A DNA stretch of 64,000 bases. Origin: Herminiimonas arsenicoxydans (lineage in GTDB: Bacteria; Pseudomonadota; Gammaproteobacteria; Burkholderiales; Burkholderiaceae_D). The stretch lies in the NCBI GenBank assembly GCA_000026125.1, contig CU207211.1:2914001-2978000 (forward strand), read 5' to 3'. Made by a program: the position numbers and the translations under genes. The notes under the pieces were generated by a model, which was not told where the DNA came from, did not search any database, and saw only the letters and a program-made list of their open reading frames with translations. Below are positions 43,291-53,119 of this stretch, piece after piece (the stretch's first letter is position 1; each line of letters opens with the position of its first letter).

Positions 43291-44088
43291 TTATTCTTCT
43301 CTTATCCGCAACGATACATCGCCGGCGCTGATCGCGATGCGACCCTGCGCAGTATCGAGCAACAGGCGCCCGGCCTCGTCCACACCGGCGGCATCTCCAT
43401 GCTGCAGAATTTTTTCCTGATCCAGGATGTTTACTGCCTGTCCTGCATAGGCATCCAGCGCATTCCATGCCGGCGCAAACGCCTTGAATCCCTGTTGCTC
43501 AAACAGGGGCAAAGCCTTGCTGAACGCATCCAGCAAGGCCGCCATCAGACGCACGCGCTCCAGCCCTGATGCATCGGCCACAGTCCGTCCGATCTGCGCG
43601 CTTAAATTTCGTGCATCCGCGAGATTGATGCCTACGCCTATGATCGCCCATATCGACTGACGGTCTGTTTTATCCATGGCGGTTTCAATCAGGATGCCGG
43701 CCAGCTTGTTGCCATTCCTTAAAACATCGTTAGGCCATTTCAGCTGCGCATCCACGCCGAACGAGATCAATGTTTCCACCACTGTCACACCAACCGCCAG
43801 CGACAAACCCGCCAGCGCCTGCACCGGCAGTGCAAACTTCCACGCCAGCGAAAAAGTTAGCGTCGCATCGGCCGCTGAATGCCAGCGACGCCCGGCGCGT
43901 CCCTTGCCGGCAGTTTGCACGCCGGCCCATAACAGGGTAGGCCCCTGCAGTTGCGTCGTCTCGGCCAGCAGATCGGCATTGGTCGAGCCGGTTTCCGTAA
44001 CGATACGGAGCGTCATATTCTGTACTTCAGAGCCGCACAGGGCGGCCAGTTGTGGCACGGTAGGGAGCGATGGTTCTGGCAATGTCAT
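43291..44088 (-). CDS. birA: Biotin--[acetyl-CoA-carboxylase] ligase without the DNA-binding domain
   Basis: BirA activates biotin with ATP and attaches it to the carboxyl carrier protein. The 265-residue protein has ETGSTNADLL, the biotinoyl-AMP loop GKGRAGRRWHS, KWPNDVL and GVGINL. The N-terminal winged helix present in E. coli BirA is absent; the conserved domain starts about 28 residues after the ATG at 44088. The frame is open upstream but without a helix-turn-helix, so it was not used. A dual repressor role is therefore unlikely. Confidence 0.93.
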   Translation of the reverse strand: MTLPEPSLPTVPQLAALCGSEVQNMTLRIVTETGSTNADLLAETTQLQGPTLLWAGVQTAGKGRAGRRWHSAADATLTFSLAWKFALPVQALAGLSLAVGVTVVETLISFGVDAQLKWPNDVLRNGNKLAGILIETAMDKTDRQSIWAIIGVGINLADARNLSAQIGRTVADASGLERVRLMAALLDAFSKALPLFEQQGFKAFAPAWNALDAYAGQAVNILDQEKILQHGDAAGVDEAGRLLLDTAQGRIAISAGDVSLRIREE

Positions 44089-44169
44089 GTGCGCATTGTA
44101 ACGGGATGACCAGACTGGCGAAATGGCAGCGTACGTGACGCCTGCCCGTTTCTCCCTTACACTCGGTGC

Positions 44170-45294
44170 ATGCTCAACGTTGTTTCTCCTACCCTCAGCT
44201 ATACACCGAACGACAACGCCACCGCTACAGCAGCCGGATCGTGGCAGGTGCGCGCGCTGGCCGCGCCCGAAACAATGGCGGCCATTACCGCCGTGCTGCA
44301 GACGGCGGGCAAGGCGGAGACCGTGCATTGGGACCTTTCGCAGATAACGGCACTGGATTACATCGGTGCGCAATTACTGTGGAATGCATGGGGCAAAAAA
44401 CGCCCGGCCCAATTAACGCTGGCGCCGCAGCATGCAGATTTTTTCCTGCGGCTGGAACAAACCGGCCCGCTGGAGTGGAAGAAGCCACCGCAAAAATACT
44501 GGTACTCGCTGACATCGCTATTGCAGCTCAAACACAACATACTGGATCATCTGCTCGGCTTCATCAGCCTGATCGGCCAGTTGACGATGGATATCGGGCG
44601 TTTTGCCAGGGAACCGCAACGCGGGCCGTGGAAGGAAATTTCGGCCAATATCTTTCATGCCGGCTATCAGGCGCTGGGTATTACCGCGCTGGTGGGATTT
44701 TTAATCGGTGTGGTGCTGTCTTATCTGTCGGCGCAGCAATTGCATCAGTTCGGCGGCGATGTTTTCCTGGTCAACATTCTCGGCATGAGCGTGATTCGGG
44801 AACTCGGCCCCTTGCTGGCAGCGATCCTGGTGGCCGGACGTTCCGGCTCGTCAATCACGGCGCAACTCGGCGTCATGCGCGTCACCGAAGAACTCGATGC
44901 CATGCTGGTCATGGGCTTGCCGCACGGCTACCGGCTGGTGATGCCGAAAGTCATCGCACTGGCCATCGCGATGCCACTGCTGGTGGTATGGACCGATGCC
45001 ATGGCCTTGATAGGCGGCATGGCGGCAGCCAATCTGGAGTTGGGTTTGTCTTATAAATACTTTATTCGCGAATTGCCGGATGCAGTACCGCTGGCGAATT
45101 ACTGGATAGGCCTCGGCAAAGGCGTCGTGTTCGGCGCACTGATCGCACTGGTCGCCTGTCACTTCGGCTTGCGCATAAAACCGAATACCGAAAGTCTGGG
45201 TGCCGGCACCACGATTTCAGTTGTCAGCGCCATCACCATCGTGATACTGGCCGACGCCTTGTTCGCCATCATCTTCTCCAAAGTGGGGTTTTGA
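44170..45294 (+). CDS. MlaE-type permease with N-terminal STAS domain
   Basis: A 374-residue inner-membrane permease of a phospholipid ABC transporter. Residues about 25-115 form a STAS-like domain (TVHWDLSQITALDYIGAQLL), and residues 150-370 are the MlaE domain with GPLLAAILVAGRSGSSITAQ, EELDAMLVMGLP and five to six membrane helices. The STAS fusion is usual in this subgroup, where it replaces the separate MlaB protein. It is the first of the genes with the ATPase, MCE protein and auxiliary lipoprotein. The ATPase start overlaps its stop. Confidence 0.92.
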   Translation: MLNVVSPTLSYTPNDNATATAAGSWQVRALAAPETMAAITAVLQTAGKAETVHWDLSQITALDYIGAQLLWNAWGKKRPAQLTLAPQHADFFLRLEQTGPLEWKKPPQKYWYSLTSLLQLKHNILDHLLGFISLIGQLTMDIGRFAREPQRGPWKEISANIFHAGYQALGITALVGFLIGVVLSYLSAQQLHQFGGDVFLVNILGMSVIRELGPLLAAILVAGRSGSSITAQLGVMRVTEELDAMLVMGLPHGYRLVMPKVIALAIAMPLLVVWTDAMALIGGMAAANLELGLSYKYFIRELPDAVPLANYWIGLGKGVVFGALIALVACHFGLRIKPNTESLGAGTTISVVSAITIVILADALFAIIFSKVGF

Positions 45295-46136
45295 TGAGCA
45301 GCGTGACAGACAATGCGATGGATTGCGCATCGACAACACCGCAAACCGGCGCGCAACCCATCATCGAGATCGAGAATCTGTGCACACAGTTCGGCGATGT
45401 GATCGTGCACGAAAACCTGAACCTGACCATCAATCAGGGTGAAATCGTTTCACTGGTAGGCGGCTCCGGCTCCGGCAAGACAGTCTTGCTGCGGCAGATG
45501 CTGGGCCTGAATCATCCGACCCGCGGCACAGTGCGTGTATTTGGTGAAGACATCAACCGCATTACGCCGCAACAACTGCAGCAGTTGCGCAATCGCTGGG
45601 GTATGCTGTTCCAGCATGGTGCGCTGTTTTCATCCTTTACGGTGTTCGACAACGTGGCGCAACCGATGCGCGAATTGCGCGTATTGCCGAAACAATTGAT
45701 ACGCGATGCCGCACTGCTGAAATTGCAGATGGCCGGCATAGGTCCGGAACATGCACTGAAAATGCCATCCGATTTATCCGGCGGGATGATCAAGCGTGTG
45801 GCGCTGGCGCGGGCACTGGCACTGGAACCGGAATTGCTGTTCCTCGATGAGCCGACTGCCGGACTGGACCCGAATGCATCGGAAAGTTTCGTAGACCTGA
45901 TCCGCACGCTGCGCGATGAAATGCAGCTGACCGTGGTGATGGTCACGCACGATCTGGACACACTGTTTGCCTTGTCGTCGCGCGTTGCCGTGCTGGCCGA
46001 CAAGCGCATCATCGCGTATTGCGAACCAGGCAAGGTGGTTGAGTTCAAACACCCTTTCATCGAAACTTTTTTCCGGGGCGAACGCGGGCAACGCGCGATT
46101 GAAGCGTTACCGGACCATCCGGATGGCGATACCTAA
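45294..46136 (+). CDS. MlaF-type ABC transporter ATPase
   Basis: A 280-residue ATP-binding subunit with Walker A GGSGSGKT, signature LSGGMIKRVALARAL, Walker B LLFLDEPTAGLDP and the H-loop VTHDLD. The sequence FQHGALFSSFTVFDNVA is typical of MlaF. The ATG overlaps the permease stop by one base. It powers lipid transport between the inner and outer membrane together with the MCE protein. Confidence 0.94.
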   Translation: MSSVTDNAMDCASTTPQTGAQPIIEIENLCTQFGDVIVHENLNLTINQGEIVSLVGGSGSGKTVLLRQMLGLNHPTRGTVRVFGEDINRITPQQLQQLRNRWGMLFQHGALFSSFTVFDNVAQPMRELRVLPKQLIRDAALLKLQMAGIGPEHALKMPSDLSGGMIKRVALARALALEPELLFLDEPTAGLDPNASESFVDLIRTLRDEMQLTVVMVTHDLDTLFALSSRVAVLADKRIIAYCEPGKVVEFKHPFIETFFRGERGQRAIEALPDHPDGDT

Positions 46137-46157
46137 TGAGTACTCTAGAAATCAATT

Positions 46158-47093
46158 ATGGAAAATAAAGCACATGCATTGCTGGCCGGAATTTTCACGA
46201 TCGCACTGTTGATCGCGGCCGTACTGATCGCTCTCTGGTTCAATCGCGACCGGGTAGAGCGCGTGCCGTATGAAATCGCCACCACGCTGTCGGTGCCCGG
46301 CCTCAATCCGCAAGCCGGTGTGCGTTATCGTGGGCTGGATGTCGGCCGCGTAGACGCGGTTCTGTTCGATCCGCAAAAACCCGGCCAGATTTTGATCCGC
46401 TTCAGCGTCTCGAAAGATACGCCGATCACGCATTCAACTTTTGCCACCCTTAGCTATCAGGGCGTCACCGGCCTCGCCTACGTGCAACTGGACGACGATG
46501 AGACGAACACGACCTTGATGCCATCGTCACCGAAAAAAATCGCGCGCATCGGCTTGCGCCCCGGCCTGCTCGACACCTTGCAGATACGCGGCCTGGCGAT
46601 ACTCGAACAAACCGAGCAAGTAGCCAAGCGCGTCAATTCCATACTCTCGGACGCCAATCAAAAATTGATCCTGGGCGCGTTCACCGATGTCAGCAATGCG
46701 GCCAACAAGGTTGCGAAAATTCCGGATCAGCTGCAACCCACGCTGGATAAAATGCCTGCGCTAGCAGCCAAGGCCGACAATGTATTGGTCTCGCTGAACA
46801 AGTTATCTGACGACGCCACCATACTGACCGGCAATCTGAATGAATTTACCGTCAGACTCAACGCGCCGGATGGCCCCTTGAACGGCTTTAACAGCGCCGT
46901 CACGAATATAGGTTCGACGGCGTCCATGGTCGAGCATGAAATCGTGCCTTTGATAAACGAAACGCGAACCTCGATGCGGGCGCTGAATCGCACACTGGAA
47001 ACATTCAACCAAAGACCGCAAAGTATTTTGTTTGGCTCCAGCGCAGCACAACCCGGTCCTGGCGAAGCAGGTTTCAGCGTACCGGCCAAATAA
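46158..47093 (+). CDS. MlaD/PqiB-type MCE substrate-binding protein
   Basis: A 311-residue protein with one N-terminal membrane helix (GIFTIALLIAAVLIALWF) and the MCE domain at about residues 40-120 (VRYRGLDVGRVDAV, SYQGVTGLAYVQL). A long helical region follows, expected to build a periplasmic hydrophobic channel as a hexamer. It lies after the ATPase by 21 bases and before the auxiliary lipoprotein. It resembles PqiB-like proteins with a C-terminal helix more than short MlaD. Confidence 0.92.
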   Translation: MENKAHALLAGIFTIALLIAAVLIALWFNRDRVERVPYEIATTLSVPGLNPQAGVRYRGLDVGRVDAVLFDPQKPGQILIRFSVSKDTPITHSTFATLSYQGVTGLAYVQLDDDETNTTLMPSSPKKIARIGLRPGLLDTLQIRGLAILEQTEQVAKRVNSILSDANQKLILGAFTDVSNAANKVAKIPDQLQPTLDKMPALAAKADNVLVSLNKLSDDATILTGNLNEFTVRLNAPDGPLNGFNSAVTNIGSTASMVEHEIVPLINETRTSMRALNRTLETFNQRPQSILFGSSAAQPGPGEAGFSVPAK

Positions 47094-47117
47094 CAAGATC
47101 ATTGCTCTGGGATATTC

Positions 47118-47732
47118 ATGAAGAAAATAACGACCCGCTTTTTTGCCATGCTTGCATTTGCCGGCAGTATCTTGCTGACCGGCTGCGCGGTCGGGCCGCA
47201 ATCGGCTTCGCTGTTTGATCTCGGCCCCTTGCACACGCAAGGTTCCGCCGCGACAGAAACACCACTGCCCGCCATCAGCATCGCGGAAATCACGGCACCT
47301 GTCTGGCTGGATAGCCAGATGATGTTTTACCGGCTCAACTACGACAACAACCAGCAGCCGCGCGCCTATGCCACCAGCAAATGGACGATGGCGCCGGCAC
47401 AATTATTCCTGCTGCGACTGAAGTCGCGCCTGTCGCAGGCTGGCGGCGTAGTCGTGCCGGCTTCCGATGGCGCGGTCAATCTGCCTGTGCTGCGCATCGA
47501 AGCAGACGATTTTTCACAGGTGTTCGACAGCGCACATCAAAGCAGTGCGCATATCGCCATGCGGGCCTCGCTCTTCGACGGACGCACATTGCGGGCGCAA
47601 AAAATGTTTGTTAAACAGTTGCCGGCAGCAAGCGCCGATGCGCAAGGCGGCGCTGCAGCCCTGGCACTTGCCAGCGATGCAATCATCAATGAAATGGCCG
47701 TATGGTTAGCGACCCTGCCAGCGAAAAAATAA
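47118..47732 (+). CDS. ABC-type transport auxiliary lipoprotein (PqiC-like)
   Basis: A 204-residue outer-membrane lipoprotein: signal peptide ending in the lipobox LLTGC, then a domain with ATSKWTMAPAQLFLLRLKSR and LEADDFSQVF-like RIEADDFSQVF, conserved in the PqiC family. It likely completes the lipid-transport path on the outer-membrane side. Its 3' end overlaps the VanZ gene by 31 bases, which suggests translational coupling. Confidence 0.88.
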   Translation: MKKITTRFFAMLAFAGSILLTGCAVGPQSASLFDLGPLHTQGSAATETPLPAISIAEITAPVWLDSQMMFYRLNYDNNQQPRAYATSKWTMAPAQLFLLRLKSRLSQAGGVVVPASDGAVNLPVLRIEADDFSQVFDSAHQSSAHIAMRASLFDGRTLRAQKMFVKQLPAASADAQGGAAALALASDAIINEMAVWLATLPAKK

Positions 47733-48853
47733 ACGCCGCGCCTGCCGCGGCCTTGCAAGCGTCGGCATTTTCGCGCGGCGCCCTGCTGGCGTACCTGCTG
47801 CTCATCATCTATGCCAGCCTGTATCCATTCACCGGCTGGCAAAGCATGGGGCTGCCGCTGCAAACCTATCTGTTCGCCGGCATGCCGCGTTACTGGACCG
47901 GTTTCGATGTGGTCACCAACATCCTCGGCTACATTCCGCTAGGGATCCTGACGGTATTTGCGCTGCACCCGAAAATCCGCCGCACAGGCGCCATCGTGCT
48001 GACACTTTTGCTGGGCGTAGTCCTGTCGGGTGCGATGGAAGCCACCCAGACTCTGCTGCCGAATCGCGTCGCTTCCAACCTGGATTTCATCACCAATAGC
48101 ATGGGCACCCTGATCGGCGCCGTGATCGGCAGCATCAGCAGCCATCTGGTACTGGAGCGCAGCCGCTTGCGTCATCTGCGCCACCAGTGGCTTACCGCAC
48201 AGGCCAGTCGCGGCCTGATCATTTTTGCATTGTGGCCGATGGCGCAGATTTATCCGCAAAGCTATTTGTTCGGCAATGGACAAATTCTGCCCATCCTGTC
48301 TGACTGGCTGTCAATACTGCTGGAAACGCCGGTCGATCTGGGTAGTTTGCTGCGCAATGGCGTGCAACTTTCAGTTGAACAATACTGGCTGGCGGAAGCC
48401 ATCATTACAGCCTTGAACGTGAGCGGCGTCTTGCTGGCGCTGCTGTGCATGCTGCGCGAAAAAGCGCCGCGCGCGATACTGGTGCTGGTCTTGCTGAGCG
48501 CAGCGCTGGCCGTCAAGACACTCGCTACCGCCCTGCTGTTTACACCGGCCAATGCATTTGCATGGCTGACTCCCGGCGCTCAGGGCGGCGTGCTGCTGGG
48601 GCTGTGCCTGTTGAGCGGCCTGGCATTCCTGCCGTCTTCTGCCCAGCGACGCACTGCCATCGGACTGCTGATTCTCGCGTTCATTGCTGTCAATCTGGCG
48701 CCGGCAAATCCCTACTTCATTGCCACACTGGAAACCTGGATGCAGGGAAAATTCCTCAACTTCAATGGCGCGGCGCAATTCCTGTCGCTGTTGTGGCCGG
48801 TGGCAGCGCTGTGGTTCCTGCTGCATGCGACGCATCGCGTGAAACGAACATGA
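47702..48853 (+). CDS. VanZ family membrane protein
   Basis: A 383-residue membrane protein with about nine hydrophobic helices. The N-terminal half has the VanZ-like pattern YASLYPFTGWQ, DVVTNILGYIPLG, GAMEATQTLLPNRVASNLDF and NSMGTLIGA (about residues 35-145). The C-terminal half is an extra multi-helix region not seen in short VanZ proteins. Its overlap with the lipoprotein gene implies membership of the lipid-transport operon, but no function is established. Confidence 0.82.
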   Translation: MVSDPASEKINAAPAAALQASAFSRGALLAYLLLIIYASLYPFTGWQSMGLPLQTYLFAGMPRYWTGFDVVTNILGYIPLGILTVFALHPKIRRTGAIVLTLLLGVVLSGAMEATQTLLPNRVASNLDFITNSMGTLIGAVIGSISSHLVLERSRLRHLRHQWLTAQASRGLIIFALWPMAQIYPQSYLFGNGQILPILSDWLSILLETPVDLGSLLRNGVQLSVEQYWLAEAIITALNVSGVLLALLCMLREKAPRAILVLVLLSAALAVKTLATALLFTPANAFAWLTPGAQGGVLLGLCLLSGLAFLPSSAQRRTAIGLLILAFIAVNLAPANPYFIATLETWMQGKFLNFNGAAQFLSLLWPVAALWFLLHATHRVKRT

Positions 48854-48892
48854 TGCAGGTGTATCATTCCGGTCTTTGAAGTGAGCATTCCT

Positions 48893-49213
48893 ATGACCGA
48901 AAACAAACAACATTTTGGCCAGCATCTTTTCATTTGCATGAATCAGCGTGACGATGGCCGCGAATGTTGCGCTGAAAAAGGTGCGCACGCGGCGCAAAAA
49001 CACCTGAAAGCACGCGTCAAGGAACTGGGGTTAAGCCGCAGCGGCGATGTGCGCATCAATCAATCCGGCTGCCTGGGCCGCTGCGAAGAAGGTCCGGTCC
49101 TCGTGATTTATCCGCAAGGCACCTGGTATACCTATGTTGACAATCACGATATCGATGAAATCATCGATGAACACCTGGTCGGCGGAAAAATCGTCGAACG
49201 CCTGAAAATCTGA
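48893..49213 (+). CDS. (2Fe-2S) thioredoxin-like ferredoxin
   Basis: A 106-residue protein of the thioredoxin-fold ferredoxin family. The cluster ligands are likely in FICMNQRDDGRECC and SGCLGRCEEGP. I prefer the ATG at 48893; a GTG four codons earlier is in frame. The family transfers electrons in the cytoplasm; the partner is unknown. It is followed by a hydrolase gene after 23 bases. Confidence 0.88.
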   Translation: MTENKQHFGQHLFICMNQRDDGRECCAEKGAHAAQKHLKARVKELGLSRSGDVRINQSGCLGRCEEGPVLVIYPQGTWYTYVDNHDIDEIIDEHLVGGKIVERLKI

Positions 49214-49236
49214 TCTCCGTATTCACAGATAAATAC

Positions 49237-49860
49237 ATGAACGCCCAAACCCAACGTTTCTCCCTGCAAGGTGCGGCCGGTGTACTCGAATGCGCACTGG
49301 ATCTGCCGGCAACGACGCCACGCGGCATCGCGCTGATCGGCCATCCGCATCCGCTGTTCGGTGGCACCATGGATAACAAGGTCGTCCACACGCTCGCACG
49401 CGCCTTCGTTGCGCTGGATTACGTCGCAGTACGCATGAACTTTCGCGGCGTCGGCGCTTCCGGCGGCGCCTATGATGAAGGCGCCGGTGAAACCGACGAC
49501 ATGGCGCAATTGCTGACGTATATGCAGCAGCAATATCCTGCGCTACCGTTTGCGCTGGCCGGATTTTCCTTCGGCACCTTTGTGCAAACGCAATTGCAAA
49601 AACGCCTGGAAGAACAAGGGACGCCGGCCGAACGTCTGGTGCTGGTCGGTTCTGCACCAGGCAAATGGCCGTTGCAGACGGTGCCGGCCGATACCATCCT
49701 GATCCACGGCGAGCTGGATGAAACGATTCCGCTGATCGATGTATTCGATTGGGCCCGGCCGCAGGATCTGCCGGTAGTCGTGGTACCCGGCGCCGATCAT
49801 TTCTTCGGCCGCAAATTACATCACATTAAAAATCACGTGGTGGCAATGTGGCGGCGTTGA
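49237..49860 (+). CDS. Alpha/beta hydrolase (dienelactone-hydrolase-like)
   Basis: A 207-residue cytoplasmic hydrolase with GHPHPLFGGTMDNKV, NFRGVGASGG and the nucleophile elbow GFSFGTF, then the Asp in HGELDETIPL and the His in PGADHFFGRKL. This matches the small alpha/beta hydrolase group often next to ferredoxin and D-Ala carboxypeptidase genes in these bacteria. The substrate is unknown. Confidence 0.88.
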   Translation: MNAQTQRFSLQGAAGVLECALDLPATTPRGIALIGHPHPLFGGTMDNKVVHTLARAFVALDYVAVRMNFRGVGASGGAYDEGAGETDDMAQLLTYMQQQYPALPFALAGFSFGTFVQTQLQKRLEEQGTPAERLVLVGSAPGKWPLQTVPADTILIHGELDETIPLIDVFDWARPQDLPVVVVPGADHFFGRKLHHIKNHVVAMWRR

Positions 49861-49966
49861 GGGAACTGTTTGGATGTTGCTCCGTCCAAGATGCGCAAGC
49901 CTATAATTAAGATCTTTCTTCAATCAGCACAGCCATGGTTACGCCATGCGCTCACACTAAAGTCAA

Positions 49967-51115
49967 ATGAAAAAATTATTCGCGGCCCTCGCCGTTGCCG
50001 TTCTGTCACTCTCCACTGCCTTTGCGCAAGTTGTCCCGGCCCCAACCATTGCGGCAAAATCCTGGCTCTTGCTGGATGCAACCAGCAACCAGATCCTGGC
50101 ATCAAACGAGGCCGATGTACGCATCGAGCCGGCATCACTGACCAAATTGATGACCGCTTATGTCGCCTTTTCCGCCATCCAGGACAAGCGTATCGCTCTG
50201 AATCAAATGATCACGGTATCGACGAATGCATGGAAGGTCGATCCTGAAAGCTCGAAGATGTTTATCGAGCCGCGCGTTCCTGTCTCCGTCAACGATCTGC
50301 TGTACGGCTTGATCGTGCAGTCGGGCAACGATGCCGCAGTAGCGCTGGCAGAAGCAGTGGCAGGCACCGAAGATGCATTTGCTGCCTTGATGAATCGTGA
50401 GGCAGAACGCATGGGCATGAAGTCCACGCGTTTCGCCAATCCGCATGGCTTGCCCAGCCCGAACAATTATTCGACCGCGCGCGACCTGGCCGTGCTGGCC
50501 ACGCATCTGGTCAGCGATCACCCCGAATTTTATAAAATCTATTCAACCAAGGACTTCACTTACAACAAGATCAAGCAATCCAACCGCAATCGTCTGCTGT
50601 GGCTGGACCCGACAGTCGATGGCATGAAAACCGGCTACACGCAGAATGCCGGCTATTGCCTGATTTCCACGGCAAAGCGTCCGAACGGCGCCAATGAACG
50701 TCGCCTGATTTCGGTCGTGATCGGCACCGCATCCGACCAGGCACGTGCGCAGGAAAGCCAGAAGCTGCTGAACTGGGGTTTCCAGAATTTCGATGCAGTC
50801 AAACTGTATTCAAAAGATGTCGCGATCGACACGCCTAATGTCTGGAAAGGCTCGCAGAACAAGATCAAGATCGGTTTTACGCGCGATGTCTTCGTGACAG
50901 TGCCTAAAGGCATGGCTGGCAAAATCAAGCCTGTGCTGGCGCGTAAGGATCCGCTCGTCGCGCCTATCGACAAGAACAGCCCGGTCGGCACCGTCAAGGT
51001 CATGTCGGCTGAAAACAAAGTCATCGCCGAATTGCCGGTGCTGGCGCTGGAGCAGGTCGGTCCGGCAGGCATGTTCGGCCGCGCGCTGGATTCGATCCGC
51101 CTGTGGATACACTGA
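49967..51115 (+). CDS. dacC: D-alanyl-D-alanine carboxypeptidase (PBP5/6-type)
   Basis: A low-molecular-weight penicillin-binding protein of 382 residues with a signal peptide (LFAALAVAVLSLSTAFAQ). The S11 active site has SLTKLMTAY (SxxK), SGNDAAVAL (SxN) and MKTGYT (KTG). A C-terminal beta-domain and amphipathic anchor (FGRALDSIRLWIH) follow. It removes the terminal D-Ala of muropeptide side chains. It is followed by a terminator, then by a D-amino-acid transaminase. Confidence 0.95.
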   Translation: MKKLFAALAVAVLSLSTAFAQVVPAPTIAAKSWLLLDATSNQILASNEADVRIEPASLTKLMTAYVAFSAIQDKRIALNQMITVSTNAWKVDPESSKMFIEPRVPVSVNDLLYGLIVQSGNDAAVALAEAVAGTEDAFAALMNREAERMGMKSTRFANPHGLPSPNNYSTARDLAVLATHLVSDHPEFYKIYSTKDFTYNKIKQSNRNRLLWLDPTVDGMKTGYTQNAGYCLISTAKRPNGANERRLISVVIGTASDQARAQESQKLLNWGFQNFDAVKLYSKDVAIDTPNVWKGSQNKIKIGFTRDVFVTVPKGMAGKIKPVLARKDPLVAPIDKNSPVGTVKVMSAENKVIAELPVLALEQVGPAGMFGRALDSIRLWIH

Positions 51116-51148
51116 ACCCTGGCGACCTGGCCGCCTAGCTGACGCCCG

Positions 51149-51190
51149 ACGGCAAGTTCATCCCTCCCCGGCTGAACTTGCCGTTTTTCT
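51149..51190 (+). terminator. Rho-independent terminator of dacC
   Basis: ACGGCAAGTTCA (51149-51160) pairs perfectly with TGAACTTGCCGT (51173-51184) and TTTTC follows. Confidence 0.9.
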
Positions 51191-51289
51191 TTGGTGCACG
51201 CAACTTGCAAGCGCTGTTGCAAGGATTTCAACGCGGGCACATGGCGTTTGTGCCAGAATTAACGCTTCACCAGCGATGCAAGAACGGCC

Positions 51290-52138
51290 ATGGACGATCC
51301 CTTCGTATATCTGAACGGTACGATGACCCCTCTCTCCGAGGCAAAAATTCCGGTGCTGGATCGCGGCTTCATTTTTGGCGACGGCATCTACGAAGTCATC
51401 CCGGTCTATCAACGCAAGCTGTTCCGCTCCGCACAACATCTGCAGCGCCTGTTTCGCGGCCTGGCTGCAGTCAGCATCGTCAACCCCTACGATGCCCAAG
51501 GCTGGCTGGCCCTGATCGAGGAAGTGGTGCGACGGCATCCGGCAGAAGACCAGTTGGTATATATGCAAGTCACGCGCGGCGTCGCCCCACGTATGCATGC
51601 CTTCCCGCCCACCAAGCCGGCACCGACCGTTTTCATCATGAGCAATCCGCTGCTGCCCCTGTCCGATGAAGCACGCGCAAACGGCGTTGCCTGTGTATCA
51701 ATGGAGGACCAGCGCTGGCTGCATTGCGAAATCAAATCCATCTCGCTGCTCGGCAACGTGCTGGCGGCACAGAACGCAGTTGTGCACGAAGCCAGCGAAT
51801 CCATCCAGTTCCGCGACGGCTTTCTGACGGAAGGCTCGGCCTCCAATGTGTGGATTGTCAAGAATGGCGGCGTGATCGGGCCGCCGCGCGATAATCTGAT
51901 ACTGGAAGGCATACGCTACGGGCTGATCGAAGAATTGTGCGCCGCCGGTCGCATTCCATTCGAGACCCGGCGCATTGCCCGCGCTGAAGTATTTGCCGCC
52001 GACGAAGTATTATTGTCATCCGCGTCGAAAGAAGTGCTGGCTGTCGCCACTATTGACGGTCAGCCTATAGCAAACGGCAAACCCGGCCCCATATACAAAA
52101 AACTGTACGCCGCCTACCAGGCAGCCAAGACAGCGTGA
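51290..52138 (+). CDS. dat: D-amino acid aminotransferase
   Basis: A 282-residue class IV PLP enzyme that interconverts D-alanine and D-glutamate with their keto acids. It has VLDRGFIFGDGIYEVIPVY, the PLP Lys in EIKSISLLGNVLA and EGSASNVWIV. The placement after the D-Ala carboxypeptidase fits a role in D-amino acid recycling, but branched-chain-like activity is possible. It is 52 bases before ybeD. Confidence 0.9.
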   Translation: MDDPFVYLNGTMTPLSEAKIPVLDRGFIFGDGIYEVIPVYQRKLFRSAQHLQRLFRGLAAVSIVNPYDAQGWLALIEEVVRRHPAEDQLVYMQVTRGVAPRMHAFPPTKPAPTVFIMSNPLLPLSDEARANGVACVSMEDQRWLHCEIKSISLLGNVLAAQNAVVHEASESIQFRDGFLTEGSASNVWIVKNGGVIGPPRDNLILEGIRYGLIEELCAAGRIPFETRRIARAEVFAADEVLLSSASKEVLAVATIDGQPIANGKPGPIYKKLYAAYQAAKTA

Positions 52139-52190
52139 ATTTTTAACTTTTACCTTGCATCCGGCATGCAAGCATCAACAATAGCCCATC

Positions 52191-52460
52191 ATGACTGAAC
52201 CTACCGAAAGCCTGATCGAATACCCTAGCGACTTCCCCATCAAGATCATGGGTTTGATGCAGGATCAATTCGCCCAAACCATGCTGGAACTGGTCACGCT
52301 GCACGACCCGGAATTCCATGCCGGGAAAATGGAAATGCGCCCATCGTCGGCCGGCAAGTATCTGGCCCTGACCGTGACGGTACGCGCTACCAGCCGCGAA
52401 CAGCTGGACAATCTGTACCGCGCGCTGTCGTCGCACCCGATGGTCAAAGTCGTCCTGTAA
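52191..52460 (+). CDS. ybeD: YbeD/DUF493 family protein
   Basis: An 89-residue protein of the DUF493 family with [16 protein letters not shown] and an ACT-like fold, usually found directly before lipB. It ends [12 protein letters not shown]. Its role is not established; a link with lipoate metabolism is inferred from position. It lies 8 bases before lipB. Confidence 0.92.
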   Translation: MTEPTESLIEYPSDFPIKIMGLMQDQFAQTMLELVTLHDPEFHAGKMEMRPSSAGKYLALTVTVRATSREQLDNLYRALSSHPMVKVVL

Positions 52461-52468
52461 GCCGGCGC

Positions 52469-53119
52469 ATGAGCGCAAGCACTTCTCCCCTCATCCGGCA
52501 GCGCGGACGCGAATCCTACGAGATTACCTACGCCGCGATGCGCGCATTTACCGATGCCCGCACGGCGCAGACTGCCGACGAATTGTGGATAGTCGAGCAT
52601 CCGCCGGTGTTTACACTCGGCCTGGCGGCTGATCCCACGCACGTGCTCGATGCGCACGACATCCCGGTTGTGCAAACCGACCGCGGCGGCGAAGTCACGT
52701 ATCACGGCCCCGGCCAGGTTGTCATTTACCTGCTGCTGGATTTGCGCCGCAATCATGCCGATGCGCGCATCTTCGCCCGCGAACTGGTCAACAAAATCGA
52801 GCAGGCGGTGATCGATACGCTGGCAGCGTATAATCTGGCCTGCGAACGCAAGGCTGGCGCACCCGGCATTTATCTGTCGGATGGCCCGCTGCAAGGCGCG
52901 AAAATCGCCGCCCTCGGTTTGAAAATACGCGGCAACGGTTGCACTTATCACGGCGTATCGCTGAATGTGGCGATGGATTTGACGCCGTTTTCATGGATCA
53001 ATCCCTGCGGTTACGAAGGTTTGGTCACTATCGACATGCAAAGCCTGGGCGCGCAGACAACATTAACGGCCGTGCAAGATACGCTGGCCGAGAAATTGAC
53101 GCGCCATCTGTCCGGATAG
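52469..53119 (+). CDS. lipB: Octanoyl-[acyl-carrier-protein]:protein N-octanoyltransferase
   Basis: LipB moves octanoyl from ACP to lipoyl domains. The 216-residue protein has [18 protein letters not shown] and the catalytic Lys/Cys pair in [20 protein letters not shown]. lipA follows 161 bases later without an intervening gene. Together they give the de novo lipoylation path. Confidence 0.97.
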   Translation: MSASTSPLIRQRGRESYEITYAAMRAFTDARTAQTADELWIVEHPPVFTLGLAADPTHVLDAHDIPVVQTDRGGEVTYHGPGQVVIYLLLDLRRNHADARIFARELVNKIEQAVIDTLAAYNLACERKAGAPGIYLSDGPLQGAKIAALGLKIRGNGCTYHGVSLNVAMDLTPFSWINPCGYEGLVTIDMQSLGAQTTLTAVQDTLAEKLTRHLSG

